From positions 1 through 64,000 of the forward strand of contig JAPPNO010000123.1 of NCBI GenBank assembly GCA_028873845.1: 64,000 nucleotides of DNA, in the 5' to 3' direction. Under the pieces are notes generated by a model that was not told where the DNA came from, did not search any database, and saw only the letters and a program-made list of their open reading frames with translations. Position 1 is the first letter of the stretch, and each line of letters opens with the position of its first letter. The DNA comes from Gemmatimonadota bacterium. GTDB taxonomy: Bacteria > Gemmatimonadota > Gemmatimonadetes > Longimicrobiales > Gaopeijiaceae. The position numbers and the translations under genes are program-made. Shown here one piece after another: positions 52,195 through 61,394 of the stretch.

Positions 52195-54492
52195 ATGACA
52201 CAAATCCGTTCTCTCCCACGCCCGGCGGCCACCATCCTCGCCACCGCGGCGCTCCTCGCCGCGCCGGCGATCCGCCCGGCCTGGTCCGCTTCCCCCCAAC
52301 AGGGCCCCGGCAACGGCAACGGCTCGGCCACCGGTCCCTCGCTTCCCGGCACCGCCACCGCCGTGCGCACCGACGCCCCCCCGGTCATCGACGGCGTCCC
52401 CGACGACGCGGCCTGGAACGCCGCCACCCCCCTCACCGCCTTCACCCAGCGCGAGCCCCACGACGGCCGGCCCGCCTCCGAACCGACCGAACTGCGCATC
52501 CTCTTCGACGCCGACGCGATCTACGTGGCGGTCTGGGCCTGGGACTCGCAGGCGCACGCGATCGTCCCCGGCGACGCCATCCGCGACTACGAGGTGAGCG
52601 ACGCCGATGCGGTCATCATGGTCTTCGACACCTACAACGACCAGCAGAACGGCTTCGTCTTCGGCACCACCCCGGCCGGGATCGAGTACGACGGGCAGGT
52701 CGCCTCGCAGGGAGGCGGCGGCGGGTTCTTCCTGGGCGGAGGAATGAACAGCATGCGGCGCTTCCAGGCCGGCGCCGGCGGCGGCTTCAACAAGAACTGG
52801 GACGGCAGCTGGACCGTCGCGGCCACCCGCGACGACGAAGGCTGGTACGCCGAGTTCCGCATCCCCTTCAGCACGCTCCGCTACGGGGCGGAGAACGACA
52901 CATGGGGGTTCAACGTGTCGCGCCGCATCCGGCGCCTCAACGAGGAGGATTTCTGGTCCGCGGTGCCCCGCGAGTTCGGCCTCTACCGCCTGGACTTCGC
53001 CGGGCAGCTGGCCGGCGTGGAGCCACCCTTCCGGCGGGCCGCCACGGTCACCCCGTACGTGCTGGGATCGACGGTGCGCGACTACACCGACCCCGCGCAG
53101 AGCGCCTTCGGCCGCGACGGCGAGATCGGAGGCGAGGCGAAGCTCCAGGTCACCCAGGGCCTCACGCTCGACATGACCGTCAACACCGATTTCGCCCAGG
53201 TTGAGGTCGACGACCAGCAAGTCAACCTGACGCGCTTCTCGCTACTCTTCCCCGAGAAGCGGCCCTTCTTCCTGGAGAACGCGGGCTTCTTCGCCGTCGG
53301 CGGCGGCGGCGCGGACCTCTTCTTCAGCCGCCGGATCGGCATCTCGGGGGGGCACCCCGTGCCGATCAGGGGCGGCGGACGGCTCTCGGGGCGCGCGGCC
53401 GGGCTGAACGTGGGTTTGCTGCACATCCTGACCGGCAACAACGTGCCGGAAGGGCCCGAGAACGCCTACTCCGTGGCCCGAATCGCGAAGGAATTGCCCA
53501 ACCGCTCCCGCCTCGGCGGGCTCTTCGTCAACCGCGCCGGCAATCTGGACGGAGACTACAACCGCACCTTCGCGGTGGACGGTCAGCTGGGGATCGGCGA
53601 CAACCTGACCCTGACGTCCTTCGCCGCGCGCACCGAGACCCCCGGCCTGGAGGGCGCCGATCACGCCTGGAACTTCACCGCCGGTTGGAGCAGCCGCAGC
53701 CTGCGCGCCAACGCCACCGTCCGCGAGATCGGAGAGCACTTCAACCCCGAGGTGGGGTTCGTGCCCCGCAACGGCCACCGCTACATGCAGTTCTTCGTGC
53801 TGCACAACATCCGGCCGACGCGCTTCTTCCGCGAACTCCGCCCGCATATCTCCTACTACACCTACCGCAGCCTGCGCACCGGCGTCGAGAGCAACTTCAA
53901 CGAATCGGCGCGCCTGCACATCGACAATCACTGGGAGTGGCCGTCCGGGATGGAGCTGCACACCGGCGCCAACTACGTAACCGAGGGCCTCTACGAGCCC
54001 TTCACGATCCGCGGCACCGAGGTCGTCGTGCCCGAGGGAAGCTATTCGGGCTGGGAGTCGCAGATCGTCTTCTTCACCGACCAGTCGCGGTCCCTGTCCT
54101 TCAACTCCCGCTTCAACTGGGGCGGTTTCCTGTCGGGGAGCAAGCGGACCAGCAGTGCCGACGTGACGCTCCGCGGGGGCACGCGCGCCAGCGCCACGCT
54201 CCGCGTCGCCTACAACGACGTGAAGCTGCCGGAGGGCGACTTCACCACAACGCTGGCCGGGGTGAACCTGGGCTACTTCTTCACACCGCGCGTCTACATC
54301 CAGTCGCTCGTCCAGTACTCGGACCAGATCGACACCTGGTCGGCCAACGTGCGTTTCGGATGGCTCAACACGGCGGGGACGGGGCTCTTCCTGGTGTACA
54401 ACGAGGTGCAGGGGATCGAGGATCTGACGGGGCCGCTGGGGCGGTCGCTGTACCTGAAGTTCACGCGTCAGGTGAACGTGTTCGGGGGGTAG
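52195..54492 (+). CDS. DUF5916 protein with carbohydrate-binding-like N-domain
   Basis: 765 residues, exported (signal LATAALLAAPAIRPAWSA). The first domain, residues 55-230, is a CBM9/DOMON-like sandwich: PPVIDGVPDDAAWNAATPL, ADAIYVAVWAWDSQ, WYAEFRIPFSTLRY. The long C-terminal DUF5916 part is a predicted outer-membrane barrel (VNTDFAQVEVDDQQVNLTRF, PEKRPFFLENAGFF are family hallmarks) ending KFTRQVNVFGG. Function is not established; often found near proteases and TonB systems. A nearly exact 42-nt copy of its 3' region occurs at 57323-57364. Confidence 0.87.
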   Translation: MTQIRSLPRPAATILATAALLAAPAIRPAWSASPQQGPGNGNGSATGPSLPGTATAVRTDAPPVIDGVPDDAAWNAATPLTAFTQREPHDGRPASEPTELRILFDADAIYVAVWAWDSQAHAIVPGDAIRDYEVSDADAVIMVFDTYNDQQNGFVFGTTPAGIEYDGQVASQGGGGGFFLGGGMNSMRRFQAGAGGGFNKNWDGSWTVAATRDDEGWYAEFRIPFSTLRYGAENDTWGFNVSRRIRRLNEEDFWSAVPREFGLYRLDFAGQLAGVEPPFRRAATVTPYVLGSTVRDYTDPAQSAFGRDGEIGGEAKLQVTQGLTLDMTVNTDFAQVEVDDQQVNLTRFSLLFPEKRPFFLENAGFFAVGGGGADLFFSRRIGISGGHPVPIRGGGRLSGRAAGLNVGLLHILTGNNVPEGPENAYSVARIAKELPNRSRLGGLFVNRAGNLDGDYNRTFAVDGQLGIGDNLTLTSFAARTETPGLEGADHAWNFTAGWSSRSLRANATVREIGEHFNPEVGFVPRNGHRYMQFFVLHNIRPTRFFRELRPHISYYTYRSLRTGVESNFNESARLHIDNHWEWPSGMELHTGANYVTEGLYEPFTIRGTEVVVPEGSYSGWESQIVFFTDQSRSLSFNSRFNWGGFLSGSKRTSSADVTLRGGTRASATLRVAYNDVKLPEGDFTTTLAGVNLGYFFTPRVYIQSLVQYSDQIDTWSANVRFGWLNTAGTGLFLVYNEVQGIEDLTGPLGRSLYLKFTRQVNVFGG

Positions 54493-54523
54493 ACGCACTT
54501 ACAACCGACCAGGAGGCGCCGGT

Positions 54524-55765
54524 ATGGCCGGGAAGACACGAAGGTTCGCAAGTGATTTCAATCGTGGGGTGGCCGTGGCGGTGCCGCTCGTTCTGGCCGC
54601 CGCCTGCCAGGATGCCGCGCAAGCGCCGGCCGTGATGGAAACGGACAGCGCGGGGATCAGGATCGTCACCAGCGATCCGCTCCAATCGGAGGCCGTGTGC
54701 TCCCTCTCCGACGAACCGACATTCCTGGTCGGGGACAACCAGGAGGACGAGTCGCAGTGGTTCTCCTCGGTCAGCGGTGTGGGCGCGCTCTCGGACGGGT
54801 CCGTCGTGGTGGCCGAGAGAGGCAGCGGCCAGCTCCGGATCTACGACGGCACGGGCCAACATCTCCGCAGCATGGGCCGCCTGGGTGAGGGGCCGGGCGA
54901 ATTCAGCCGGCTCTGGTTCCTCAGGGTCCTGGCGGGGGACACCGTGTGGGTGGGCGACTACCGGCCGATGCGCTACTTCCTCTATGCCTCGGGCGGTGAC
55001 TGGGTCCGCACGATCGAGCTTGATCCGATGTACCTGAACCCGACGCGCGACGGCGGCGTATTGGCGAGCGGCGTCTCGATCAACGTTCGGAACGAGGGCG
55101 CCGAGCGACATGACTTCAAGACGCCGGATACCTGGCACGTCGAAGCCCACGCCCCCGACGGCAAACTCATCGGCCCGGTGGCCACGGTGCCGTCGCGCAC
55201 ATTCGGCGAGGTGAAGGAGGATCCGACCTTCCTCATCGACCCCTTCTTCGATTCCAGTGCCTCCGTTGATGCGCGCGGGCACACCATCGCCATCGCCAAC
55301 GGCCGCGATCCCGAGGTCAGGGTCATGGACGATGAGTTCCGGCTGCGCCTGATCGTCCGCTGGCGCGATCCGGGCCGACAGGTGACCCCGGAGCACGTGC
55401 GGGCCGCCCGGGACGCAGTGGAACGGTGGGCAAGGCGGGACGGGGAGCTGTCGGCCAGCGACCGGGCGCTGCTCAGTCCCGACCGCCCCGCGGCCGATGT
55501 CCTGCCGGCGGTCCGGAGAGTGTGGGTCGGCACCGACGGCAGCATCTGGGTGTTCCCGGAAAGCGTCCCTGGCGAGTCCGAGCCGCCGCGGCCCATGGGA
55601 TTCGGAGCCGACGGACGCTTCCTCTGCCACCTGGCCAACGTGCCGGGCGACTTCGGCATCTGGGAGGTGGGGCCCGACTACGCGCTGGGCATTCGGGAGA
55701 GCGAGTTCGACGTGCAGCTGGTGGCGAAGTACGGCCTGAGGCGGCCGGGTGCCGCTCCCGACTGA
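54524..55765 (+). CDS. Six-bladed beta-propeller lipoprotein, copy 1
   Basis: 413 residues with AGGAGG seven bases before the ATG. Lipoprotein signal (VAVPLVLAAAC), then a linker (AGIRIVTSDPLQSEA) and an NHL/6-bladed-propeller-like domain: SDGSVVVAERGSGQLRIYD, LRSMGRLGEGPGEF, DTVWVGDYRPMRYFLY. The G-x-G-EGPGEF phrase is typical of these proteins. Ten-odd members of such families occur in Gemmatimonadota-like genomes; binding partner unknown. First of three tandem paralogues; 31 bp after the DUF5916 gene. Confidence 0.8.
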   Translation: MAGKTRRFASDFNRGVAVAVPLVLAAACQDAAQAPAVMETDSAGIRIVTSDPLQSEAVCSLSDEPTFLVGDNQEDESQWFSSVSGVGALSDGSVVVAERGSGQLRIYDGTGQHLRSMGRLGEGPGEFSRLWFLRVLAGDTVWVGDYRPMRYFLYASGGDWVRTIELDPMYLNPTRDGGVLASGVSINVRNEGAERHDFKTPDTWHVEAHAPDGKLIGPVATVPSRTFGEVKEDPTFLIDPFFDSSASVDARGHTIAIANGRDPEVRVMDDEFRLRLIVRWRDPGRQVTPEHVRAARDAVERWARRDGELSASDRALLSPDRPAADVLPAVRRVWVGTDGSIWVFPESVPGESEPPRPMGFGADGRFLCHLANVPGDFGIWEVGPDYALGIRESEFDVQLVAKYGLRRPGAAPD

Positions 55766-55922
55766 CCGGCGCCCGGGAGCCTGTCCACGCGGCCTCCGCA
55801 CCGGGACCGAAGCGGCGACTTCCGGCAAAGGACCGTATCCCCTTTCCTCGAAACCCCTTACCGGTCAACCCACGTAGTTGGACGCGGGCACCCGATACGT
55901 CCATCGGCCCGGAACAACCGAC

Positions 55923-57170
55923 ATGATCAGATGCACCGCAGTCTCATCGGGGACATGGTCCGCGGCTGTCGCTGCCGCCTTGACGCTGATTCTCGGTGTC
56001 GGCTGCGACGACCGACCCGCACCAGCCCCGAGGATCGAGATCGACAGCGCCGGGGTCAGGATCGTCACCATCGACCCGTTCGCCTCCGATGCCGCGTGCT
56101 CCGTGAGCGAGGAACCGACATTCTACATCGGCGACAGCGAGGAGAGTGACGAGCAGTGGTTCACCCGCGTCCTGGGCACGGTCCGCCTGTCCGACGGCTC
56201 CGTCGCGGTTGCCGACGACTACACCATGCAGGTCCGCATCTTCGACGAGTCGGGTGCGCATATCCGTTCCATGGGGCGGGAGGGGGAGGGCCCGGGGGAG
56301 TTCAAGCGGCTCTGGCTCATCTGGCGTCTGCCCGGTGACACCTTGTGGGTGGGTGACTACCGGCCCTGGCGCTACCAGGTGTACGCCTCGACCGGGGAGT
56401 GGGTGCGGACGGTGACGATGGATCCGGTCTATCCGAACCCGCCCCGGGGAGGAGGGGGCGTGCTCGCCAATGGCATTTCGATCAACGTGCGGCAGATGTA
56501 CGCCAGGCCTCAGGACTTCAGCACCCCCGACAGGAACCAGGTCGAGGCCCATGGACGGGACGGGAAGCTGATCGGCGTCCTCGCGACCGTGCGCGGCCGC
56601 ACCCTCGGCCAGGTGGATGACGGTACGCTCAACTACTACCTGAGCCCCTGGTACGATTCCTACCCAACAATCGACGCGGAGGGCCGGACGATCGTAACCG
56701 CCAACGGCCGCGATCCCGAGGTCCGGGTTCTGGACGACGAGATGCGCCTGCGGCTTGTCATCCGCTGGGACGACCCCGGCGCGAACGTGACCTCCGCCGA
56801 CATTCAGGCGGCCCGGGAAGCCGAGCGGCGCCGGGCCCTGGAAGATGGAGAGATCTCACAGTTCGAAGAGGCCAGACTGAGCCCGAAGCGCCCCGCTGCG
56901 GACGTCTTCCCCGCGGTCAGCTCGGTCAATGCCGGAGTGGATGGTACCGTTTGGGTGTATCGCTATCGCAGGCCCGGCGCGCCCGCCCGGCCGCGGCTGA
57001 TGGCGTTCAGCCCGGATGGGGACTTCGTCTGTCACCTGGCCACAGGAAAGAGCGGCTTCACGATCCGGGAGTTCGGGGCCGACTACGTGCTCGGGGTGCA
57101 CACGACCGAACTGGGTGTGCAGCATGTGGCGATGTACGATCTGGCGCGGCCGGAGGCGACACCGGAATAG
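55923..57170 (+). CDS. Six-bladed beta-propeller lipoprotein, copy 2
   Basis: 415 residues from the ATG at 55923 (MIRCTAV); the track start 15 codons earlier has no ribosome site. Lipobox LILGVGC. Same layout as copy 1: AGVRIVTIDPFASDAA, SDGSVAVADDYTMQVRIFDE, RSMGREGEGPGEFKRLW, DTLWVGDYRPWRYQVY. The last 85 bases of coding sequence are nearly identical to copy 3, and the intergenic 80 bp after the two are also similar, pointing to recent duplication or gene conversion. Function unknown; surface-exposed lipoprotein likely. Confidence 0.8.
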   Translation: MIRCTAVSSGTWSAAVAAALTLILGVGCDDRPAPAPRIEIDSAGVRIVTIDPFASDAACSVSEEPTFYIGDSEESDEQWFTRVLGTVRLSDGSVAVADDYTMQVRIFDESGAHIRSMGREGEGPGEFKRLWLIWRLPGDTLWVGDYRPWRYQVYASTGEWVRTVTMDPVYPNPPRGGGGVLANGISINVRQMYARPQDFSTPDRNQVEAHGRDGKLIGVLATVRGRTLGQVDDGTLNYYLSPWYDSYPTIDAEGRTIVTANGRDPEVRVLDDEMRLRLVIRWDDPGANVTSADIQAAREAERRRALEDGEISQFEEARLSPKRPAADVFPAVSSVNAGVDGTVWVYRYRRPGAPARPRLMAFSPDGDFVCHLATGKSGFTIREFGADYVLGVHTTELGVQHVAMYDLARPEATPE

Positions 57171-57322
57171 CCGGGCTTGAGGGAGGCCCCTTGCCAGCTG
57201 CCGGATGTCACTCGTGTGGCGCTCGCGCTGACGGCTTTCTGACCCGCTCCGTTTAGATTGGGGTTCACACGCGGCACGCCCCCACCTCCATGTCGCCAGG
57301 AGCGGTGGTCCGGGCACCGCAT

Positions 57323-57364
57323 TCGCTCGTCCAGTACTCGGACCAGATCGACAACTGGTCGGCC
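57323..57364 (+). repeat. Fragment of a DUF5916 gene 3' region
   Basis: 42 bp matching 54304-54345 inside the DUF5916 gene with one mismatch; it encodes SLVQYSDQIDNWSA. It lies between propeller copies 2 and 3, where no DUF5916 gene exists. The best reading is that a DUF5916-propeller block was duplicated and the upstream gene then deleted, leaving this scrap. Confidence 0.8.
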
Positions 57365-57451
57365 GGCGTGCTGGTCCCGGACAACCAGCCACGCGGGCCA
57401 ATGCGTCCAAGGTTGACAGTGCATATGGGTCCAGCGAACAGAGGGGAGCCG

Positions 57452-58769
57452 ATGAAGAAACTTCCTGGCAACGGCACGCGCATGGGAATTGAACCGGAGA
57501 TTCCGCCGGCCGGATGTCCGGCGTCGTCCGCAAGTTCGAACGGTCGTGCATCGCGGCGACCTTCCGCTCCGGTGTTGGCGCTGCTGATGGCGGGGGTCGG
57601 GGGCTGGAACGCACAGCCCGCGCCGGCACAGCAAGTCGAAATCGACAGCACAGGGGTTCGAAGGGTGACCATCGATCCATCCGCTTCGGATGCCATGTGC
57701 TCCCTGGGCGAAGAACCGACGTTTTCCGTAGGCGACGACGAGGATCACGACGAACTGTGGTTCTCGCGCGTCCTGGGCGTCGCCAGACTCTCCGATGGTT
57801 CCGTGGCGGTGGCGGACGACCAGTCCCGCGAAGTGCGAAATCTTCGACGCGTCCGGCTCGCACGTCCGTTCGATGGGACGGGAGGGTGAGGGCCCCGGGG
57901 AGTTCGACAACATCTGGTTCATGTGGCGCCTCCCGGGAGACACGCTGTGGGTGGGTGATTTCAGACCCTGGCGCTACCACCTGTACACCTCGACAGGGGA
58001 GCATGTCCGGACCGTGACGATGGATCCGCTCTACGCGAACCGATCCCGGGGTGGCGGCGTGCTCGCGAATGGCGTTTCGCTCAACGTTCGGTATGAACCT
58101 GCCAGGCGGCGAGACTTCAAGACGCCCGATTCCTGGCACGTCGAAGCCCACGGCCCTGACGGGAAGCTGCTGGGAACGCTCATGACCCTGCCCGGGCGCA
58201 CGTTCGGCCGCGTGGGTGGGGACGCATCGAACTTCTATGACAGCCCCCTGTTCGACGCGAGCTCATCGATCGACGTGGCGGGCCGAACGGTCGCGATGGC
58301 CAACGGCCGTGATCCTGAAGTCAAGGTCCTGGATGACGAATTGCGACTGCGCCTCGTCGTCCGCTGGGACGACCCCGGCCGGGAAGTGACGGCCGCGCAC
58401 GTGCGGTCGGCCAGGGAGGCCAGGAGGCGCCGGGCAGGGGAAGCCGGCGAGGAGCGGCGGCTGGGAATCTCCGACCTGGACTCGGATCTTCCCGCGGCGG
58501 ATTTCTTTCCCTCGGTCAGTTCGGTCAAGGCGGGCGTGGATGGGACCGTGTGGGTATGGCGGTATCCCAGGCCGGGTGTGCCCGGCCGGTCACGGGTGAT
58601 GGCCTTTGGTTCCGATGGCGATCTCGAGTGCTTCCTGACCACCAACAAGGATGACTACAGGATCCTCGAGTTCGGGGCCGACTACGTGCTTGGGGTGCAC
58701 ACGACCGAACTGGGTGTGCAGCATGTGGCGATGTATGACCTGGTGCGGCCCGCGGCGCCACCGAAGTAG
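57452..58769 (+). pseudogene. Six-bladed beta-propeller protein, copy 3, single-base frameshift
   Basis: ATG at 57452 with GGGGAG five bases upstream; TTGACA at 57413 may be its -35. Frame 2 reads through AQQVEIDSTGVRRVTIDPSA and SDGSVAVADDQSREVR, then goes to a stop at 57889. The rest of the domain (IFDASGSHVRSMGREGEGP to the end) is in frame 3. Comparison with copy 2 (VRIFDE) shows GTGCGAAATCTTC should be GTGCGAATCTTC: one extra A at 57838-57840. Signal peptide here lacks a lipobox cysteine. Either a fresh pseudogene or a sequencing error in an A run; the rest of the frame is intact and conserved. Confidence 0.85.
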
Positions 58770-58924
58770 TCTTGACGGGGTTCGCTGCTGCGGTTGGTCA
58801 GCTGCCGCCGGATGTCATTGCTGCCTCGACCGAGCTGACGGTTTCCTGACCCGCGACCCTTAGATTGCGGGGCACACGACCCTCGTCCACCTCCGGCGCC
58901 ACCAGGAACACCAGCCTCTTCGCC

Positions 58925-60769
58925 ATGCCCCAATCCATCCACGACATCCTCCAGCGCGTCTTTGGTTACACGGCCTTCCTCGGCCAGCAGGAGGCCGTCA
59001 TCGAGCACACGGTATCGGGCGGCGACAGCCTGGTCCTGATGCCCACCGGCGGCGGCAAGTCGCTCTGCTACCAGATCCCGGCGATCGTGCGGGAAGGGGT
59101 GGGGGTAGTCGTCTCGCCGCTGATCGCGCTCATGCGGGACCAGGTCGAGGGGTTGCGCCAGGCGGGGGTGCGGGCCGCCTTCCTCAACTCGACGCTGTCG
59201 TACCGCGAAGTGCTCGAGGTCGAGGCGGCGGTGGAACGGGGCCTGCTGGATCTTCTCTACGTCGCCCCCGAGCGCCTGCTCGGGGAACGCACCCTGGAAC
59301 TTCTCTCGCGCGCCCGTCTGGCCCTCTTCGCCATCGACGAGGCGCACTGCGTTTCGCAGTGGGGGCACGACTTCCGGCCCGAGTACCTGCAGCTCTCGGA
59401 GCTGCGCGACCGCTTCCCCGACGTCCCCCGCATCGCGCTCACCGCGACCGCCGACGAACCCACTCGGCGCGAGATCGTGCACCGCCTGGGACTGGGCCGC
59501 GCCGCCATGTTCGTGAGCGGATTCGACCGCCCCAACATCCGCTACGCGGTCGTCCCAAAGAACCGGGCCCGCCGGCAGTTGAAGCGCTTTCTGGAGGAGC
59601 GCCACCCGGGCCACGCCGGCATCGTCTACTGCCTGTCGCGGAGCCGCGTCGACGATACCGCCGAGTGGCTGCGCGGCATCGGCGTGGACGCGCTGCCGTA
59701 CCACGCGGGTCTCGGCGCGGCCGTGCGCCGCCGCAACCAGGACCGCTTCCAGCGCGAGGAGGGCGTCGTGATGGTGGCCACCATCGCCTTCGGCATGGGG
59801 ATAGACAAGCCGGACGTGCGCTTCGTGGCCCATCTCGACCTGCCGAAGAGCATCGAGGCGTACTACCAGGAGACGGGGCGGGCGGGGCGGGACGGAGAGC
59901 CCGCCGACGCGTGGATGGTCTACGGGCTGCAGGAGGTGGTGGCGCTCCGCCAGATGGTGGAGGGATCGAGCGCGGGCGAGATGCGCAAGCGCCTGGAGGT
60001 GCGCAAGCTCGACGCCATGCTCGGCTACTGCGAGCTCACCACCTGCCGGCGCCAGACCCTGCTCGCCTACTTCGGCGAGACCCTCGCGGAGCGCTGCGGC
60101 AACTGCGACAATTGCCTGACCCCGGTGGCCACCTGGGACGCGACCGAAGCTTGTCAGAAGGCGCTCTCGTGCGTGTATCGTACCGGCCAGCGCTTCGGCG
60201 CCGGATATCTGACCGACGTGCTCCGGGGACTGGAGAACGAGCGCATCCAGCGTTTCGGCCACGACCGGATTCCGACCCACGGGGTGGGTGCCGATCTCGA
60301 CCCGTACAGGTGGCGCTCCGTCTTCCGCCAGCTGGTGGCGCGCGGCCTGCTCAGCGTGGACATGGAGGGATACGGATCGCTTCGGCTGACCGAGGCGAGC
60401 CGGCCTGTGCTGCGCGGCGAGGAGGAGGTGCTGATGCGCCGGGATCTGCGTCCGGAGAGGGCAGCGAGGAAGCGGAAGAAGAAGGAGCCTCCACCGCCTC
60501 CCGATCCGGCAACCTGGGACGAGGCGCTCTGGGAAGCGCTACGGGCGCGCCGGACCGGGTTGGCGAAGGCCCAGTCCGTGCCTCCGTATGTGATCTTTCA
60601 CGATTCCACGCTTCGCGAGATGGTGGAGCAGCGTCCCCGCACCCTGGAGGAGTTCGCGCGTTTGAGCGGGGTGGGGGAGACGAAGCTGGGCCGCTACGGC
60701 GACGAGTTTCTGGCGGTGATCACCGGGAGGGGCGACGCACCATCGGTACGATTGGCGGAGGAGGGATAG
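58925..60769 (+). CDS. recQ: ATP-dependent DNA helicase RecQ
   Basis: 3'-5' helicase for recombination and fork repair. 614 residues from the ATG at 58925. Motifs: [21 protein letters not shown] (motif 0/I region), [15 protein letters not shown] (Walker A), [19 protein letters not shown] (DEAH and RecQ aromatic loop), [25 protein letters not shown] (motif VI). RQ-C zinc cysteines C...RCGNCDNC are present and a winged helix follows, then a Lys/Pro-rich linker ([14 protein letters not shown]) and an HRDC domain ([20 protein letters not shown]). No recognisable SOS box upstream. Confidence 0.95.
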   Translation: MPQSIHDILQRVFGYTAFLGQQEAVIEHTVSGGDSLVLMPTGGGKSLCYQIPAIVREGVGVVVSPLIALMRDQVEGLRQAGVRAAFLNSTLSYREVLEVEAAVERGLLDLLYVAPERLLGERTLELLSRARLALFAIDEAHCVSQWGHDFRPEYLQLSELRDRFPDVPRIALTATADEPTRREIVHRLGLGRAAMFVSGFDRPNIRYAVVPKNRARRQLKRFLEERHPGHAGIVYCLSRSRVDDTAEWLRGIGVDALPYHAGLGAAVRRRNQDRFQREEGVVMVATIAFGMGIDKPDVRFVAHLDLPKSIEAYYQETGRAGRDGEPADAWMVYGLQEVVALRQMVEGSSAGEMRKRLEVRKLDAMLGYCELTTCRRQTLLAYFGETLAERCGNCDNCLTPVATWDATEACQKALSCVYRTGQRFGAGYLTDVLRGLENERIQRFGHDRIPTHGVGADLDPYRWRSVFRQLVARGLLSVDMEGYGSLRLTEASRPVLRGEEEVLMRRDLRPERAARKRKKKEPPPPPDPATWDEALWEALRARRTGLAKAQSVPPYVIFHDSTLREMVEQRPRTLEEFARLSGVGETKLGRYGDEFLAVITGRGDAPSVRLAEEG

Positions 60770-60884
60770 GTCCGGAAGCCGGGGACGGAGCGTCTGCTGC
60801 GGTATGATGCCACACGCGACGGGAGGCTGCGGATCACCACAGGCAGCGAACCGGCCGACCACCAGGAGCGCGGAAGATCCGCCC

Positions 60885-61394
60885 CTACCCCTCCTCCGCG
60901 TTCGCCTCATGAAACGCCTCCGCAAACTCGCCCAGCTTCCTCTCCATCAGCGACTTGAGCGCCGGCGCCACGCTGCCCGCCTCGGCCACCCCCACCTCGC
61001 TGGCCCACCAAGTTACCGCTTCCGAGAGCGTGATCTGCGTGTCGCGGATCATCTGGGTGGCCTGCTGGACCCGCACCGACACCGAGTAGCCCACCACCCC
61101 CGCCACCCCGCCCCCGCACTCGAAGGTCACCCTCAGCTCGGGGATGCCCGGGCTGGCGAGCATTTCCTGCTCGGTCAACAGCGGCACCTCTGCGGCCTCA
61201 AGCGCGGCCACGGCGTCGGTGCGCATCGACTCGGCGGAAACGCCGGCCCCCTCGCAGCCCAGGTTCGTCTCGGCGCGGACGTGTACACCGGCCAGCCCCT
61301 CCAGCGTGTAGCGGTTCCAGGTCGTGTCCTGGGCGGCGGCCGCCATGGGCAGGAGCACCGCTGCGGCCGCGGCGCCCCACCCGGCCGGCCGCAT
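60885..61394 (-). CDS. Small exported protein, unknown function
   Basis: 169 residues, ATG at 61394 overlapping the ankyrin-gene stop (TGATG), so co-translated. Signal peptide (GWGAAAAAVLLPMAAAAQ), then TTWNRYTLEGLAGVHVRAET and a mixed alpha/beta domain with two Cys (NLGCEGAG, TFECGGGVAG), long helices and the C-terminal MERKLGEFAEAFHEANAEEG. I do not recognise the family. The 419-residue ORF in the track is an out-of-frame extension. Faces recQ with 115 bp between. Confidence 0.7.
   Translation of the reverse strand: MRPAGWGAAAAAVLLPMAAAAQDTTWNRYTLEGLAGVHVRAETNLGCEGAGVSAESMRTDAVAALEAAEVPLLTEQEMLASPGIPELRVTFECGGGVAGVVGYSVSVRVQQATQMIRDTQITLSEAVTWWASEVGVAEAGSVAPALKSLMERKLGEFAEAFHEANAEEG

Noticed and set aside
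57452-58769. Programmed ribosomal frameshift in propeller copy 3
   Set aside because: No slippery heptamer with a downstream structure is evident and the paralogues need no shift; a simple one-base insertion explains it.
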